From Alphaproteobacteria bacterium (lineage in GTDB: Bacteria; Myxococcota_A; UBA796; GCA-2862545), in assembly GCA_020632915.1 (NCBI GenBank), contig JACKEP010000001.1, forward strand, positions 1 to 19,450: a stretch of 19,450 nucleotides of DNA. Direction: 5' to 3'. The notes beneath the pieces are model-generated. The model did no database searches. It was not told the DNA's origin and saw only the letters and a list, made by a program, of their open reading frames with translations. Made by a program: the position numbers and the translations under genes. This document shows positions 1 through 8,786 of the stretch, piece by piece; the stretch's first letter is position 1, and every line of letters starts with the position of its first letter.

Positions 1-65
1 ACGTCCACCCGCGGTCTAGCGACGTCTCCCCAGGGTCTAGCGACACCCCCCCGGGGTCTAGCGAC
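1..65. repeat. 21-bp-period direct repeat array (3 full cores, continues left)
   Basis: The 11-bp core GGTCTAGCGAC occurs at 13-23, 34-44 and 55-65, exactly 21 bp apart, separated by variable 10-bp segments. Positions 1-2 (AC) fit the end of a fourth core, so the array probably extends beyond the window. It lies downstream of the stop codon of the giant minus-strand gene. On the minus strand each core reads GTCGCTAGACC and contains CTAGAC, close to the CGCTAGACT upstream of the lipoprotein gene at 18521. It could be iterated protein-binding sites (two helical turns apart), tandem promoter-like elements for a leftward gene outside the window, or a simple minisatellite. A CRISPR is excluded by the very short units. 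Confidence 0.8.
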
Positions 66-91
66 GGTGCGGAGGCCACGCCGCCCCCCCC

Positions 92-3000
92 TCACGGCAC
101 CAGCGGGTCCGTCCCGTCCTCCACCTCCTGCCCGTCGTCGGTCCCGTCCCCATCGGAGTCCGGGTCGAGGGGGTCGGTGCCGTACGTGTAGACCTCCTCG
201 CCGTCCAGCAGGCCGTCGTCGTCGCTGTCCGGGTCGCAGGGTGAGGTGCCCCTCACCGTCTCCATCAGGTCGGACTCTCCATCCCCGTCGGAGTCGGCCT
301 CGTACAGGTTGGTGCCGGCCGCCACCTCGTCGTGGTCCTGGAGACCGTCGCCATCGCTGTCGGCGTAGATGACCGAGGCCTCGAAGCGCACCTCGTTGAG
401 GCCGGCGCCCGAGAGCAGGTCGAGGTCCACGAAGGCCCAGGAGTGCCCGACGGCGTCCGGGTCGAGCGGCACGTCGGCGCTGGGGTACGACGCGACGAGC
501 GGCGAGTCGTAGTACTGGTGCACGTCGACGTCCGTGAAGGCCGGACCGGCCAGGCCGACGAGGTCGTCGATCGAGGTGGTGAACACCGCGTTCGGGCCCT
601 GGTGGACGGTGGTCGTGCTCGACGACCCCGCGACCGAGCCGATCGACCAGGCCGCGGGCCCCCCCGAGGCCACCGACAGGTCCACCTCGCCGGCGAGCGT
701 CCCGGCAGGCCAGGGGTACGTCCCCGTGGCACCCGCGGACCCCCCGGTGGCGTCGATGGGCCACTGCAGGGTCCAGATCGGGAAGGACCCGAGGCCGCCC
801 ACGTCCGGGCCGCTGCTGCTGAGCTGCACGCCCGCGGTCACGAAGCGGCGCACCGACCGCGCCCGCGCCGGGTCGAGGAAGCGGGCGATCTCCTCGCCGT
901 CGTCCATGCCGTCGCCGTCGGTGTCGGCCTTGGTGGGATCGGCCCCGAGGCAGGCCTCCAGCACGTCGTCCACGCCGTCGTCGTCGAGGTCGTCGGGGTT
1001 GTACGGATCGAGGGGGTCGAAGGGATCGCTGCCGTCGGTGACCTCCTGGAGGTCGTCGAGGCCGTCGCCATCGGTGTCGGGGTCCAGGGGGTCGGTGCCG
1101 TAGGTGAGCACCTCCTCGCCGTCCAGCAGGCCGTCGTCGTCGCTGTCCGGATCGCAGGGCGAGGTGGTGGTCTCGAGGACGTCGTTCAAGCCGTCGAAGT
1201 CGGAGTCCGGCTCGTACAGGTTCGTGCCGGCGGCCACCTCGTCGGGGTCGCGCACACCGTCACGATCGCTGTCGGCGAAGATGATGGAGCCCTCGAAGCG
1301 CACGTTGTTCACGCCCGAGGGGCCCACCAGGTCCACGTCCACGTAGGCCAGCGACCGCAGCACCGACGTGGGATCCAACGGCACGTCGGCGCTCGGGTAG
1401 GACCCGAACAGCACCGAGTCGTAGTACTGCGTGACGTCCACGTCCGTGAAGGCCGGACCCGTCACGCCCACCATGTCGAAGATGTCGGTGCGGAACACCG
1501 CGTTCGGGCCCTTGGCCACCGTGGTCGCGCTGACCGAGCCCACCCCCGGACGCACGATCCAGGTGGCGAAGCCGCGCGTCGACAGCTCCACCTCGGCGGG
1601 GATCGTGCCCGCGGGGAACACGTACCACTCGGTGTTCCCCGACGCGCCGCCCGTGGCGTCCACGGCCCACTGCAGCGTCCAGCGGGGCGCGAAGCCGAGG
1701 CTGCCCACGTCGGGTCCGCTGGCCGAGGTCTGCACGCCCGCCACCGAGAAGCGCCGCACCGACTGCGCCCTCGCCGGGTCGAGGAAGCGGGCGATCTCCT
1801 CGCCGTCGAGCATGCCGTCGCCGTCGGTGTCGGCCTTGGTGGGGTCGGCGCCGCGGCAGGCCTCGAGCACGTCGTGGATGCCGTCGCGGTCGAGATCGTC
1901 CGGGTCGTAGGGATCGAGCGGATCGAAAGGATCGCTGCCGTCGGTGACCTCCTGCAGGTCGTCGAAGCCGTCGCCGTCGGTGTCGGCCAGCTGCGGATCC
2001 GTGCCGTGCACGTCGACCTCCTCGCCGTCGAGCAGGCCGTCGTCGTCCACGTCGGGATCGAGGGGGTCGCCCCCCGGCACGAAGGGCAGGTCCACGCAGT
2101 ACAGGCGCGCCTGCCCGCTGCACGCCAGGGTGGTGCTCGCGATCCAGGCCGACGTCTTGGCGTTCAGGTTGCCCACGGCGCCGGTGTCGCCACTGGCGTT
2201 GCTCCGCCAGTCGGCGCAGTCGGCGGCCCGACGCCCGGCGCTGTCGCTGCCCGTCCACACGCGCACGGACGGCGGCAGCAGGGCGCCGGTCTGGCTGTAG
2301 TTCACGCCCGTGAGCAGGCCCGGGGTGAACCCGGGTGCCGTGAAGAGGTCGGCGCGCTCCTGCGCGATCACGTCGCCGTTCATGTTCGCGAGGGCCACGC
2401 CCGGCGGCACCCGCGTCCAGGCGTCCACGCCCTCGCGCGACAGCACCGCGCGCCAGGTGTTCGACAGGCCCGCCGCGCCCGCGATGCTGTTGCACGCGGT
2501 CTCGGCGTTGCCGGCGCCCAGCGCCGTGAAGGTGGACGAGGTCACGAAGATGCGGGCGGGATCGCCGTGGGGGAAGCCCAGGATCTCCACGCCGTCCTCG
2601 AGGCCGTCGTCGTCGGAGTCCGGATCGAGGGGGTCGGTGCCCCACACGTCGAGCTCCTCCGCGGCGTCCAGGCCGTCGCCGTCGAAGTCGCCCGACGGCA
2701 CCAGCGGGTTGCTCCCGCCGAGCAGCTCGTCGCCGTCCTCGAAGCCGTCGCCGTCGGTGTCGGCCACCAGCGGGTCGGTCGGGTACACCTCGCCGCGCTC
2801 GTCGCGACAGTACAGGTGCTGGGCCGTGTTGCACCCGCGGCTCGCCACGCGGAGCCACCCGCCCGTGGTGGACGTGACGTCGCCCACCGAGCCGAGGTCG
2901 GAGCCCACCAGCGAGCTCCAGTCCTGGCAGTCCGCCGCGGGGAGGCCGGCGGCGTCGAGGCCCGTCCACACGCCCGTGCCCACCACGGCGCCGCCGATCT

Positions 3001-6000
3001 CGTCCAGGGCGACGGCGGCCTGCAGCGCGCCGCCCAGCAGCTCCGCCCGGGAGTCGGCGATGCGCGTGCCCAGCACGTCCTCCCACGGTCCGTCGGGGAA
3101 GGTGGGCGCCACGCCGCCGTGCGGCAGGATGGCGTGCCACGTGCCGTCGAGCGTGGCGGAGTCGGCGTAGGTCTGGCACCAGCCGTCGGCCGACGCGGCC
3201 GTGGCCAGGGCCACCGTGAAGTGCACGCCCGACGTGACGAACACGCGCGTGGGGGCCGTGCCCGCCGCGTCGCCGCGGATCTCCTCGCCGTCCGACAGCC
3301 CGTCGCCATCGGTGTCGGCGAGGTTCGGGTCGGTGCCGTACAGGCCGATCTCGTCCACGTCGTCGAGCCCGTCGCCGTCGCTGTCGGTGGGCGGGTCGTC
3401 GAAGGTGTCGCAGTCGCTGTCGATGCCGTCGCCGGGCGTCTCCACCGCGTCGGGGTGGATGGCGGGGTCGGCGTCGTCGCAGTCCTCCTGGGCCGAGGCC
3501 GGTGTGGAGAACAGGGCCGTGCCCGACGCCGGATCCGCCGGCACGTGCAGCGCGCAGGCCACCAGGGAGTCCGCCACGGTCCACGTGTCCTGGTCGGCGT
3601 CGCCGAACCACGTGGCCGCGTCGGCGGCGCCCACGTCGGTGCCGTAGGGCGCGCCGCGCAGCCACAGCACGCGCCCCGCGTCCACCAGGCCGCCCACGTC
3701 GGCGCGCGGCTCGGCCACGAGGAGGTCCGGCACGAGGTCGCCGTCGAGATCGCCACCGCCGGCCAGGCGCGTGCCCAGGCCCGCGTACGCCTCCTCGCCC
3801 AGCAGCACCGCCCCCTCGAAGGTGCCCGCGTTCTGCGGGCTGGCCGGCGGGTAGGGCACGCCGGGCACCACGCGGGCGAAGGCCTCCCCCGCCGTGAGCG
3901 ACAGGGCGCCGTTCGTGGTGAGCGACTTCAGGTCGGCCTGGCCGTAGAAGAGGTAGACCGCGCCTGCGTCGCGCGCGAGGCTGTCGTCGTCGGCGCCCGC
4001 GATGGCGAGGTCGGCGAAGCCGTCGGCGTTCATGTCGCCCACCGCGGCCAGGGCCCGACCGGCCTGCGAGCCCACGCCGCCGTTCAGCTTGAAGACGGCG
4101 GTGGACGTGATGCCCACGTTGCCGCTGCGGCGCAGCGGGTCGCCGCGCACCAGCCACGCGAGGTTCGCCACCGTGCCCAGCGCGAGCTCGTCGTCGCCGT
4201 CGGCGTCCATGTCGCCCGCCACCGCGAGGCTGATGCCCAGCTGCTCGCCGAGGTTGCCCTTGAGCGTGGCGTCGGCCGTGAGCACCGCCGGCCACGTGGG
4301 ACTGCCGTGCACCAGGTACACCTGCCCGTCCTGCAGGCCGCCGGCCTTCGGGGCGCCCAGCACCAGGTCGGGGAGCGTGTCGCCGTCCAGGTCGCCCACC
4401 GCCAGGGTGCGGCCCACCTCACCGTTCCCCACCGTGCCGGTGAAGGACCACGTGGACGCGGTGGCCAGGTCGTAGGTGCCGATCCGCCCGGGACCGCCCT
4501 CGAACACGTACACCTTGCCCACCTTGCTGCTGGTGGTGCTGAAGGTGGGCGCGCCGACGATCACCTCGTCGTAGCCGTTGCCGTCGAGGTCGCGCACCAC
4601 GAGGGCGGCGCCGGTCTGCTGGGAGCCCCCTGCCCCCCTGAGCACCACGTTCGCGTCGTCGATCGTGAGCACGCCGTCGGCGAGCGGACCGTAGAAGACG
4701 TAGACCGCGCCCTGGTCGATGTTCGGGACGCGCGCCCCGGGCGCGCCGAGGAAGAGGTCGGGCACGGTGTCGCCGTTCAGGTCGCCCGACGCCACGGCGA
4801 CGCCGATCTGGCCGCCCTGGCGGGTGCCGAGGATCTTGGTGTCCCACCCGCCCACACCGGACGATCCGGTGAGGTCGACCGCGACGTCGCCGCCCTTCGC
4901 GCGCCCGCGCCGCACCAGCACCACGCCCCCCGACGGCGCACCCAGGTTCGACCCCGGGAAGGACAGGACGATCTCGTCGTCGCCGTCGAGGTCCATGTCG
5001 CCCAGGATGGCCACGCCGCCCGTGCCGAGCTGCCCGCCCAGCGTGGTGCCGCCGAGGCTGGCGAAGGCCATCGCGTCGGGGCTCTCCTTCCAGCCCAGGT
5101 AGTACAGACCGTCGCAGTCGTTGTCGACGCCGTCGCAGACCTCCGTCGCGAGCGGGCTGATCGCCGGGTCGGTGTCGTCGCAGTCGAGCGGGAAGGCCGA
5201 GTACCCGATGGGCTCCACGCAGGAACGGGTGGTGGACCACGGCGTGCCCACCCCGTCGTCGTCGGTGTCCTCGTACCAGAGGTCGGCGTCCACCGCGTCG
5301 GCGTCGGCGCCGCCGCTGCAGTCGTTGTCGAGGCTGTCGCAGACCTCCACGGCGCCCGGGCGGATGGCGGGGTCGCCGTCGTCGCAGTCGCCTCCGAGCA
5401 GGGTGTGGTCGAAGGTGGGCGTGGTGCAGGACGGGATCGGGAAGGTCTCGTCGCCGAAGCCGTCGCCGTCCACGTCCACGTAGTAGACCGTGGCGTCCAG
5501 CGCGGACCCGTCGTCCACGAGGCCGTCGCAGTCGTTGTCGAGCCCGTCGCCGCACAGCTCGTCGGCCAGGGGGCTCACCGTGGCGTCGCCGTCGTCGCAG
5601 TCGCCCGCACAGGCCGCCACGGTGTCGCCGTCGGCGTCGCCGCCGCCGATGAAGCCGTCGCAGTTCGTGTCGGGCCCCGCGCAGTCCTCGGGTGCGCCCG
5701 GGCGGAACAGGCCCGACGTGTCGTCGCAGTCGTCGTCGTTCGCGACGTGCTCGGGCGGAGCCGCACACGCCAGCTGGGGACTGTCCGGGTCGCCATGGCC
5801 GTCGCCGTCGCCGTCGAACCAGAAGGTCTGCGGGGCCGGGCCCGCGTCACCCCCGAAGAAGACGCTCACGAGGCCGCGGTCGGTGCCGGCCAGGTCGGAG
5901 AAGGGCGAGGTGACGACGGCGTCGTCGTAGCCGTCGCCGTCCAGGTCGGCCGAGGCGAGCTGCGAGCCGGTGCGGTCGAGGTAGGCCGAGCCCTGGAAGG

Positions 6001-7333
6001 TGGCGTCGACGTCGACCACGTCGCGCGCCGAGCCCGGCGGGAAGGGGCCGTACTCGATCCAGGCCGCCCCGGACTGCTGGGCCGCCCCCGGGCCGCGCTC
6101 CCCGCCCACGAACAGGTCGAGCTCCCCGTCGCCGTCGTAGTCGGCCGGCGGCGCGAGCGAGAAGCCCAGCGTGCCGTTCACGTGCGAGCTCCAGATCTGC
6201 ACGATCGAGGTGGTGCGGGCGTTGTAGGGGCCCGGCGGCAGGTCGCCCCCGAGCAGCCAGAGCGCGCCCTGCTTGAACTGGCCGAAGGTGTAGGCCGACA
6301 GCCACAGCTCGCTCTTCCCGTCGCCGTCCTGGTCGCCGGCGAGGGTGGCGGCCACGCCCAGGGCGTCGCCGCTGGCCCCGTGGAAGCGGTGGGTGGCGTC
6401 CCCCACCCCCAGGGTCACGGTGGGCTGCCCGGGGGTCCACGCCAGGTCGCCGTCGAAGAGCCACACGGCGCCGGCGTTCACGCCCGTGGTGCGGTCGAAG
6501 GGGGCACCCACGCCGAAGTCGTCGGCCCCGTCCCCGTCGCGATCGCCGAGCGAGAAGCCGAGCACGCCCAGCGCGGCGAAGTCGGTGCCCCCGAGGATGC
6601 GGACCTCCTCGTCGAGGTTCGCGAAGCGGTCGCCCGTGATCGGACCCAGGAAGAGCGAGGCCGCGCCGCGCTCGGTGCCGCCCCCCGACGCCCGGCGCGC
6701 CCCGATGAGCACGTCGGCGAAGCCGTCCCCGTTCACGTCGCCCACGGGGTGCACGTCGCGCCCGAAGTGCTCGCCGCCGGTGGCGCCGAAGAGGGCCGCG
6801 TCGGCCTGGGTCTCGAGGTCCAGCTCCACCTTGCCCGACAGCGTGGCCGCGGTGACCACCCAGGCCATGCCCGCGCCCAGCGACAGCCCGCCCGTGGCGA
6901 AGGTGCCGATGAGCAGGTCGTCGACGTCGTCGCCATCGATGTCGCCCGCGTTCTTCACGCGCCAGCCGGTGTTGTCGCCGGTGCGGGCGCCCTGCAGCAC
7001 CACGTCGGCGTTCGCCGAGGTCAGCGCGCCCGGCGTGTCGAGGGGCCCGAAGAAGACGTAGACGGCACCGCTGCGGGCGCCGTTGGGGTCGGCCCCGTCG
7101 GCCCCGATGGCGAGGTCGGGCACGGTGTCGCCGTCGAAGTCGCCGATGGCCACGTCGCGCCCGAGGTTGTCGACGTTGACCGTGCCCACCACCGTGAGGT
7201 CGGCCTGCGTGGCCGCCGACAGGGTGCCGGCGAGCCGACCGTGGCCGTCGTCGCAGGGGCCGGTGGCCGGGGGCGCCGCCGCGGCGGTCGCCGCCACGAG
7301 CAGGGCCACGGAGGCCAAGAAGGGTCGTTCCAT
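92..7333 (-). CDS. Giant secreted protein: two FG-GAP beta-propellers, MopE-like motifs, DUF1554-like domains and TSP3 repeats
   Basis: 2413 aa. The start is ATG at 7333, where GGAG lies 6 nt upstream and a clear Sec signal peptide follows (about residues 1-20, Ala-rich end); the frame is open further upstream but without signal-peptide character. Approximate order: FG-GAP propeller 1 (50-500, seven DxDGDxxxD blades); four MopE-like DCDD...NDCDG units (507-745); propeller 2 (748-1228, seven blades); a fifth MopE-like unit (1241-1311, missing the first Cys of the usual VCD); TSP3; two DUF1554-like domains (1360-1511 and 1593-1749), each with four matching Cys; then two copies of an unnamed beta-rich domain (about 1848-2014 and 2151-2321) between TSP3 arrays to the C-terminus. 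FG-GAP and TSP3 loops bind Ca2+ in known families, and MopE-like motifs are putative metal sites. An extracellular or surface structural or adhesive role is inferred. No MYXO-CTERM or other sorting tail is visible, so it may be released or exported further by another route. Confidence 0.93.
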   Translation of the reverse strand: MERPFLASVALLVAATAAAAPPATGPCDDGHGRLAGTLSAATQADLTVVGTVNVDNLGRDVAIGDFDGDTVPDLAIGADGADPNGARSGAVYVFFGPLDTPGALTSANADVVLQGARTGDNTGWRVKNAGDIDGDDVDDLLIGTFATGGLSLGAGMAWVVTAATLSGKVELDLETQADAALFGATGGEHFGRDVHPVGDVNGDGFADVLIGARRASGGGTERGAASLFLGPITGDRFANLDEEVRILGGTDFAALGVLGFSLGDRDGDGADDFGVGAPFDRTTGVNAGAVWLFDGDLAWTPGQPTVTLGVGDATHRFHGASGDALGVAATLAGDQDGDGKSELWLSAYTFGQFKQGALWLLGGDLPPGPYNARTTSIVQIWSSHVNGTLGFSLAPPADYDGDGELDLFVGGERGPGAAQQSGAAWIEYGPFPPGSARDVVDVDATFQGSAYLDRTGSQLASADLDGDGYDDAVVTSPFSDLAGTDRGLVSVFFGGDAGPAPQTFWFDGDGDGHGDPDSPQLACAAPPEHVANDDDCDDTSGLFRPGAPEDCAGPDTNCDGFIGGGDADGDTVAACAGDCDDGDATVSPLADELCGDGLDNDCDGLVDDGSALDATVYYVDVDGDGFGDETFPIPSCTTPTFDHTLLGGDCDDGDPAIRPGAVEVCDSLDNDCSGGADADAVDADLWYEDTDDDGVGTPWSTTRSCVEPIGYSAFPLDCDDTDPAISPLATEVCDGVDNDCDGLYYLGWKESPDAMAFASLGGTTLGGQLGTGGVAILGDMDLDGDDEIVLSFPGSNLGAPSGGVVLVRRGRAKGGDVAVDLTGSSGVGGWDTKILGTRQGGQIGVAVASGDLNGDTVPDLFLGAPGARVPNIDQGAVYVFYGPLADGVLTIDDANVVLRGAGGSQQTGAALVVRDLDGNGYDEVIVGAPTFSTTSSKVGKVYVFEGGPGRIGTYDLATASTWSFTGTVGNGEVGRTLAVGDLDGDTLPDLVLGAPKAGGLQDGQVYLVHGSPTWPAVLTADATLKGNLGEQLGISLAVAGDMDADGDDELALGTVANLAWLVRGDPLRRSGNVGITSTAVFKLNGGVGSQAGRALAAVGDMNADGFADLAIAGADDDSLARDAGAVYLFYGQADLKSLTTNGALSLTAGEAFARVVPGVPYPPASPQNAGTFEGAVLLGEEAYAGLGTRLAGGGDLDGDLVPDLLVAEPRADVGGLVDAGRVLWLRGAPYGTDVGAADAATWFGDADQDTWTVADSLVACALHVPADPASGTALFSTPASAQEDCDDADPAIHPDAVETPGDGIDSDCDTFDDPPTDSDGDGLDDVDEIGLYGTDPNLADTDGDGLSDGEEIRGDAAGTAPTRVFVTSGVHFTVALATAASADGWCQTYADSATLDGTWHAILPHGGVAPTFPDGPWEDVLGTRIADSRAELLGGALQAAVALDEIGGAVVGTGVWTGLDAAGLPAADCQDWSSLVGSDLGSVGDVTSTTGGWLRVASRGCNTAQHLYCRDERGEVYPTDPLVADTDGDGFEDGDELLGGSNPLVPSGDFDGDGLDAAEELDVWGTDPLDPDSDDDGLEDGVEILGFPHGDPARIFVTSSTFTALGAGNAETACNSIAGAAGLSNTWRAVLSREGVDAWTRVPPGVALANMNGDVIAQERADLFTAPGFTPGLLTGVNYSQTGALLPPSVRVWTGSDSAGRRAADCADWRSNASGDTGAVGNLNAKTSAWIASTTLACSGQARLYCVDLPFVPGGDPLDPDVDDDGLLDGEEVDVHGTDPQLADTDGDGFDDLQEVTDGSDPFDPLDPYDPDDLDRDGIHDVLEACRGADPTKADTDGDGMLDGEEIARFLDPARAQSVRRFSVAGVQTSASGPDVGSLGFAPRWTLQWAVDATGGASGNTEWYVFPAGTIPAEVELSTRGFATWIVRPGVGSVSATTVAKGPNAVFRTDIFDMVGVTGPAFTDVDVTQYYDSVLFGSYPSADVPLDPTSVLRSLAYVDVDLVGPSGVNNVRFEGSIIFADSDRDGVRDPDEVAAGTNLYEPDSDFDGLNDVLETTTSPCDPDSDDDGLLDGEEVLTYGTDPLDPDTDGDGLDDLQEVTDGSDPFDPLDPYNPDDLDDDGVDDVLEACLGADPTKADTDGDGMDDGEEIARFLDPARARSVRRFVTAGVQLSSSGPDVGGLGSFPIWTLQWPIDATGGSAGATGTYPWPAGTLAGEVDLSVASGGPAAWSIGSVAGSSSTTTVHQGPNAVFTTSIDDLVGLAGPAFTDVDVHQYYDSPLVASYPSADVPLDPDAVGHSWAFVDLDLLSGAGLNEVRFEASVIYADSDGDGLQDHDEVAAGTNLYEADSDGDGESDLMETVRGTSPCDPDSDDDGLLDGEEVYTYGTDPLDPDSDGDGTDDGQEVEDGTDPLVP
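200..2045 (-). repeat. Internal tandem duplication, about 0.91 kb per unit
   Basis: Two adjacent units inside the giant gene, roughly 1120-2045 (N-terminal) and 200-1119 (C-terminal). Matching landmarks are 906 bp apart at one end (for example 905 and 1811; 1023 and 1929) and 918 bp apart at the other (201 and 1119), so small in-frame indels have accumulated. Each unit holds TSP3 repeats and one beta-rich domain sharing stretches such as SYPSADVPLDP, GPNAVF and DEVAAGTNLYE. A third partial TSP3 copy (DDDGLLDGEEV) begins near 2040. Many synonymous and amino-acid differences show that the duplication is not recent. Confidence 0.85.
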
Positions 7334-7570
7334 CGCGCACTCCACGGCGGTGCCAGCCCGCCGCAGGCGAGCTGCGCAGATCTCCGAACCATTCCGCGGA
7401 CGACGGTACGACAGGCGGGGATCGCGACGCGTACCGCACCGGGAGCGGCGGTCCGTGGACCCTGTCAGCGCGGGATCGTGGGCGAAGCGAAGCCGGGCGG
7501 ACCGGAAGCGGGTGCGTGGCGCGGAACGGGGGTTGGAGGCGGGCTGCCCGGCGACGGGTGAAGAGGCGGC

Positions 7571-8110
7571 ATGTGCCACCTCCTCACGGCAGCGCTGCCC
7601 GAGGGCGTCGACCTCCGCGCGCTGCGCCGTCACCACCGCACGCTGCTGTCGCTCGAGCCCCGAGCCCGCGCCACCGGCAGGGTGTTCGGCGACCACGTCG
7701 TGGAGGTGGCGCTGACGCGGCGCCCGTGCGACTGCGGCACCGTGTTCGGCAGCGCGAACCACACGACCCACACGCCGCGGGTGGTGTCCACCGACAAGAA
7801 GGTCCATGCGCTGCGCAAGCGTGGGTGGTCGGAGGCGAAGATCGCCCGGTGGGCTGCCGACCGCGAGCGCGCCCTCGCCAAGCCGCAGCCGGACCGCTCC
7901 ACCACAGGTGCCCAGGTGGAGCTGGCCCAGCGGTGGGCGGACGTGCTGCGCCAGACTGCCCAGCGCGCCGGACGCATCGGGATCCTCCTGCACTGGTACG
8001 GACCCGAGCCCAGGTCGGTGCGCGCCATCCGCCAGGTGAAGGCGGAGGACGTGGACGCAGCGCTGATCCTTCACCTGGAGGAGGACGTGGTGATGTGGAT
8101 CGAGGGCTGA
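7571..8110 (+). CDS. Conserved-looking protein of unknown function with N-terminal MCH and a CDCG motif
   Basis: 179 aa, probably cytoplasmic: no signal peptide or membrane segment. ATG at 7571 is preceded by a purine-rich GAAGAGGCGG stretch. Third codon positions are strongly G/C, as in neighbouring genes. Visible features are Cys2-His3 at the very N-terminus, a CDCGT motif at residues 53-57, and a Lys/Arg-rich helix followed by a long predicted helical stretch to about residue 130. The C-terminus is short and acidic. From memory, proteins beginning MCH with an internal CDCGT occur in myxobacteria and other proteobacteria with no assigned function; this is unverified. The Cys/His residues could bind a metal or cofactor. 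It stands alone: divergent from the giant gene and convergent with the membrane gene downstream. Confidence 0.8.
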   Translation: MCHLLTAALPEGVDLRALRRHHRTLLSLEPRARATGRVFGDHVVEVALTRRPCDCGTVFGSANHTTHTPRVVSTDKKVHALRKRGWSEAKIARWAADRERALAKPQPDRSTTGAQVELAQRWADVLRQTAQRAGRIGILLHWYGPEPRSVRAIRQVKAEDVDAALILHLEEDVVMWIEG

Positions 8111-8127
8111 CCGCGGCGAGACCGCGG
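8111..8127 (+). terminator. GC-rich hairpin directly after the stop codon
   Basis: CCGCGG at 8111-8116 can pair with CCGCGG at 8122-8127 around a 5-nt loop, starting one base after the TGA of the upstream gene. An overlapping alternative pairs 8126-8131 with 8147-8152. There is no T-run, so a classical intrinsic terminator is doubtful. The position between two convergent genes fits a shared 3' end. Confidence 0.3.
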
Positions 8128-8161
8128 TGGCCATGCCGGCGGCCGCGCCACCCCGCCGCGC

Positions 8162-8743
8162 TCATCCCGGCCGCAGGTGCCAGGCCGCGGACAGGCCCCA
8201 CGCTCCGTTGCCGTCGTCGCCCCTGACCTCTCGCAGGTGCAAGCCACCCCTGGCGTCGCGATCCAGCCAGCGCACCATGTCGCCGCCCTGTGCCTCGAGA
8301 CGCAGGACGTCTGCCTCCTCGACGTAGGTGCCCACCTCACCTGAGCGAACCCACCCGGTCTCTCTCGGATCGAGCGCCCGCGATCGGGCGAGGACGTAGC
8401 GCCCTCCCCGATGCAGCGAGAGCGCCATGGTCTCCGCCCCGAGGGTTCCCTCGAACCGCGCCACGCGCGTGAACCGGCCGTACCGCGATGACTGGCACCC
8501 GACGGTGGCGAGGCCGAGGACCAGCCACCAGCTACCGACGTCGACCACCCACACAACGGCCAGCGCCCAACTGGGGGCTCCTCCGACCGCCAGGGCCACG
8601 TCGAGCATCGCAGGCCCCAGGACGGGGAGGGCTACGTACGAGGTCGGCCGACCCCGACGGGAGGCACGCCATACGGCCCACGCGAGCAGGCCGTCCAGAA
8701 GCAAGACGAAGGCGCCAACGGCTCCGATCGCTGCGACGCACAA
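8162..8743 (-). CDS. Membrane protein with three predicted N-terminal TM segments and a C-terminal soluble domain
   Basis: 193 aa with a GTG start at 8743, supported by GGAG 9 nt upstream. Hydrophobic segments lie at about residues 3-25, 36-54 and 58-82, the last Trp-rich. A soluble, probably beta-rich region of about 110 residues follows, containing GTLGAETMALSLHRGGRY and a Trp-rich C-terminus. No enzyme motif or family was recognised. The gene is convergent with the MCH-type gene (51 bp between stops) and lies 126 bp downstream of the 8870-9289 gene, so it may have its own promoter. It could sense or modify envelope properties, but nothing in the sequence fixes a function. Confidence 0.8.
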   Translation of the reverse strand: MCVAAIGAVGAFVLLLDGLLAWAVWRASRRGRPTSYVALPVLGPAMLDVALAVGGAPSWALAVVWVVDVGSWWLVLGLATVGCQSSRYGRFTRVARFEGTLGAETMALSLHRGGRYVLARSRALDPRETGWVRSGEVGTYVEEADVLRLEAQGGDMVRWLDRDARGGLHLREVRGDDGNGAWGLSAAWHLRPG

Positions 8744-8786
8744 CCCGGGACTCCCTCGCGCGACCCGCCGACACGGCCGGATGCTC

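Noticed and set aside
1..65. CRISPR array
   Set aside because: Repeat cores are 11 bp with 10-bp spacers, far below CRISPR dimensions, and no cas genes are present.
1..372. Plus-strand coding region running in from the left edge, reading the array as a heptapeptide repeat
   Set aside because: The frame uses the rare CTA codon, then becomes an Arg/Pro-rich shadow antisense to the giant gene.
7450..7461. GGTCC-GT-GGACC hairpin upstream of the MCH-type gene
   Set aside because: Five-base-pair stem with a two-base loop; common by chance at this GC content and not tied to a start or stop.
332..7561. Uninterrupted plus-strand reading frame of 2409 codons opposite the giant gene
   Set aside because: Its translation is a His/Val/Arg/Gly-rich complement of the Asp-rich minus-strand gene with no domains, signal peptide or ribosome site. 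Long stop-free antisense frames are expected in GC-rich DNA encoding GAC/GAT-rich repeats.
7334..8134. N-terminal extension of the giant protein by 267 residues
   Set aside because: The extension is antisense to the MCH-type gene and would bury the clear signal peptide that begins at 7333.
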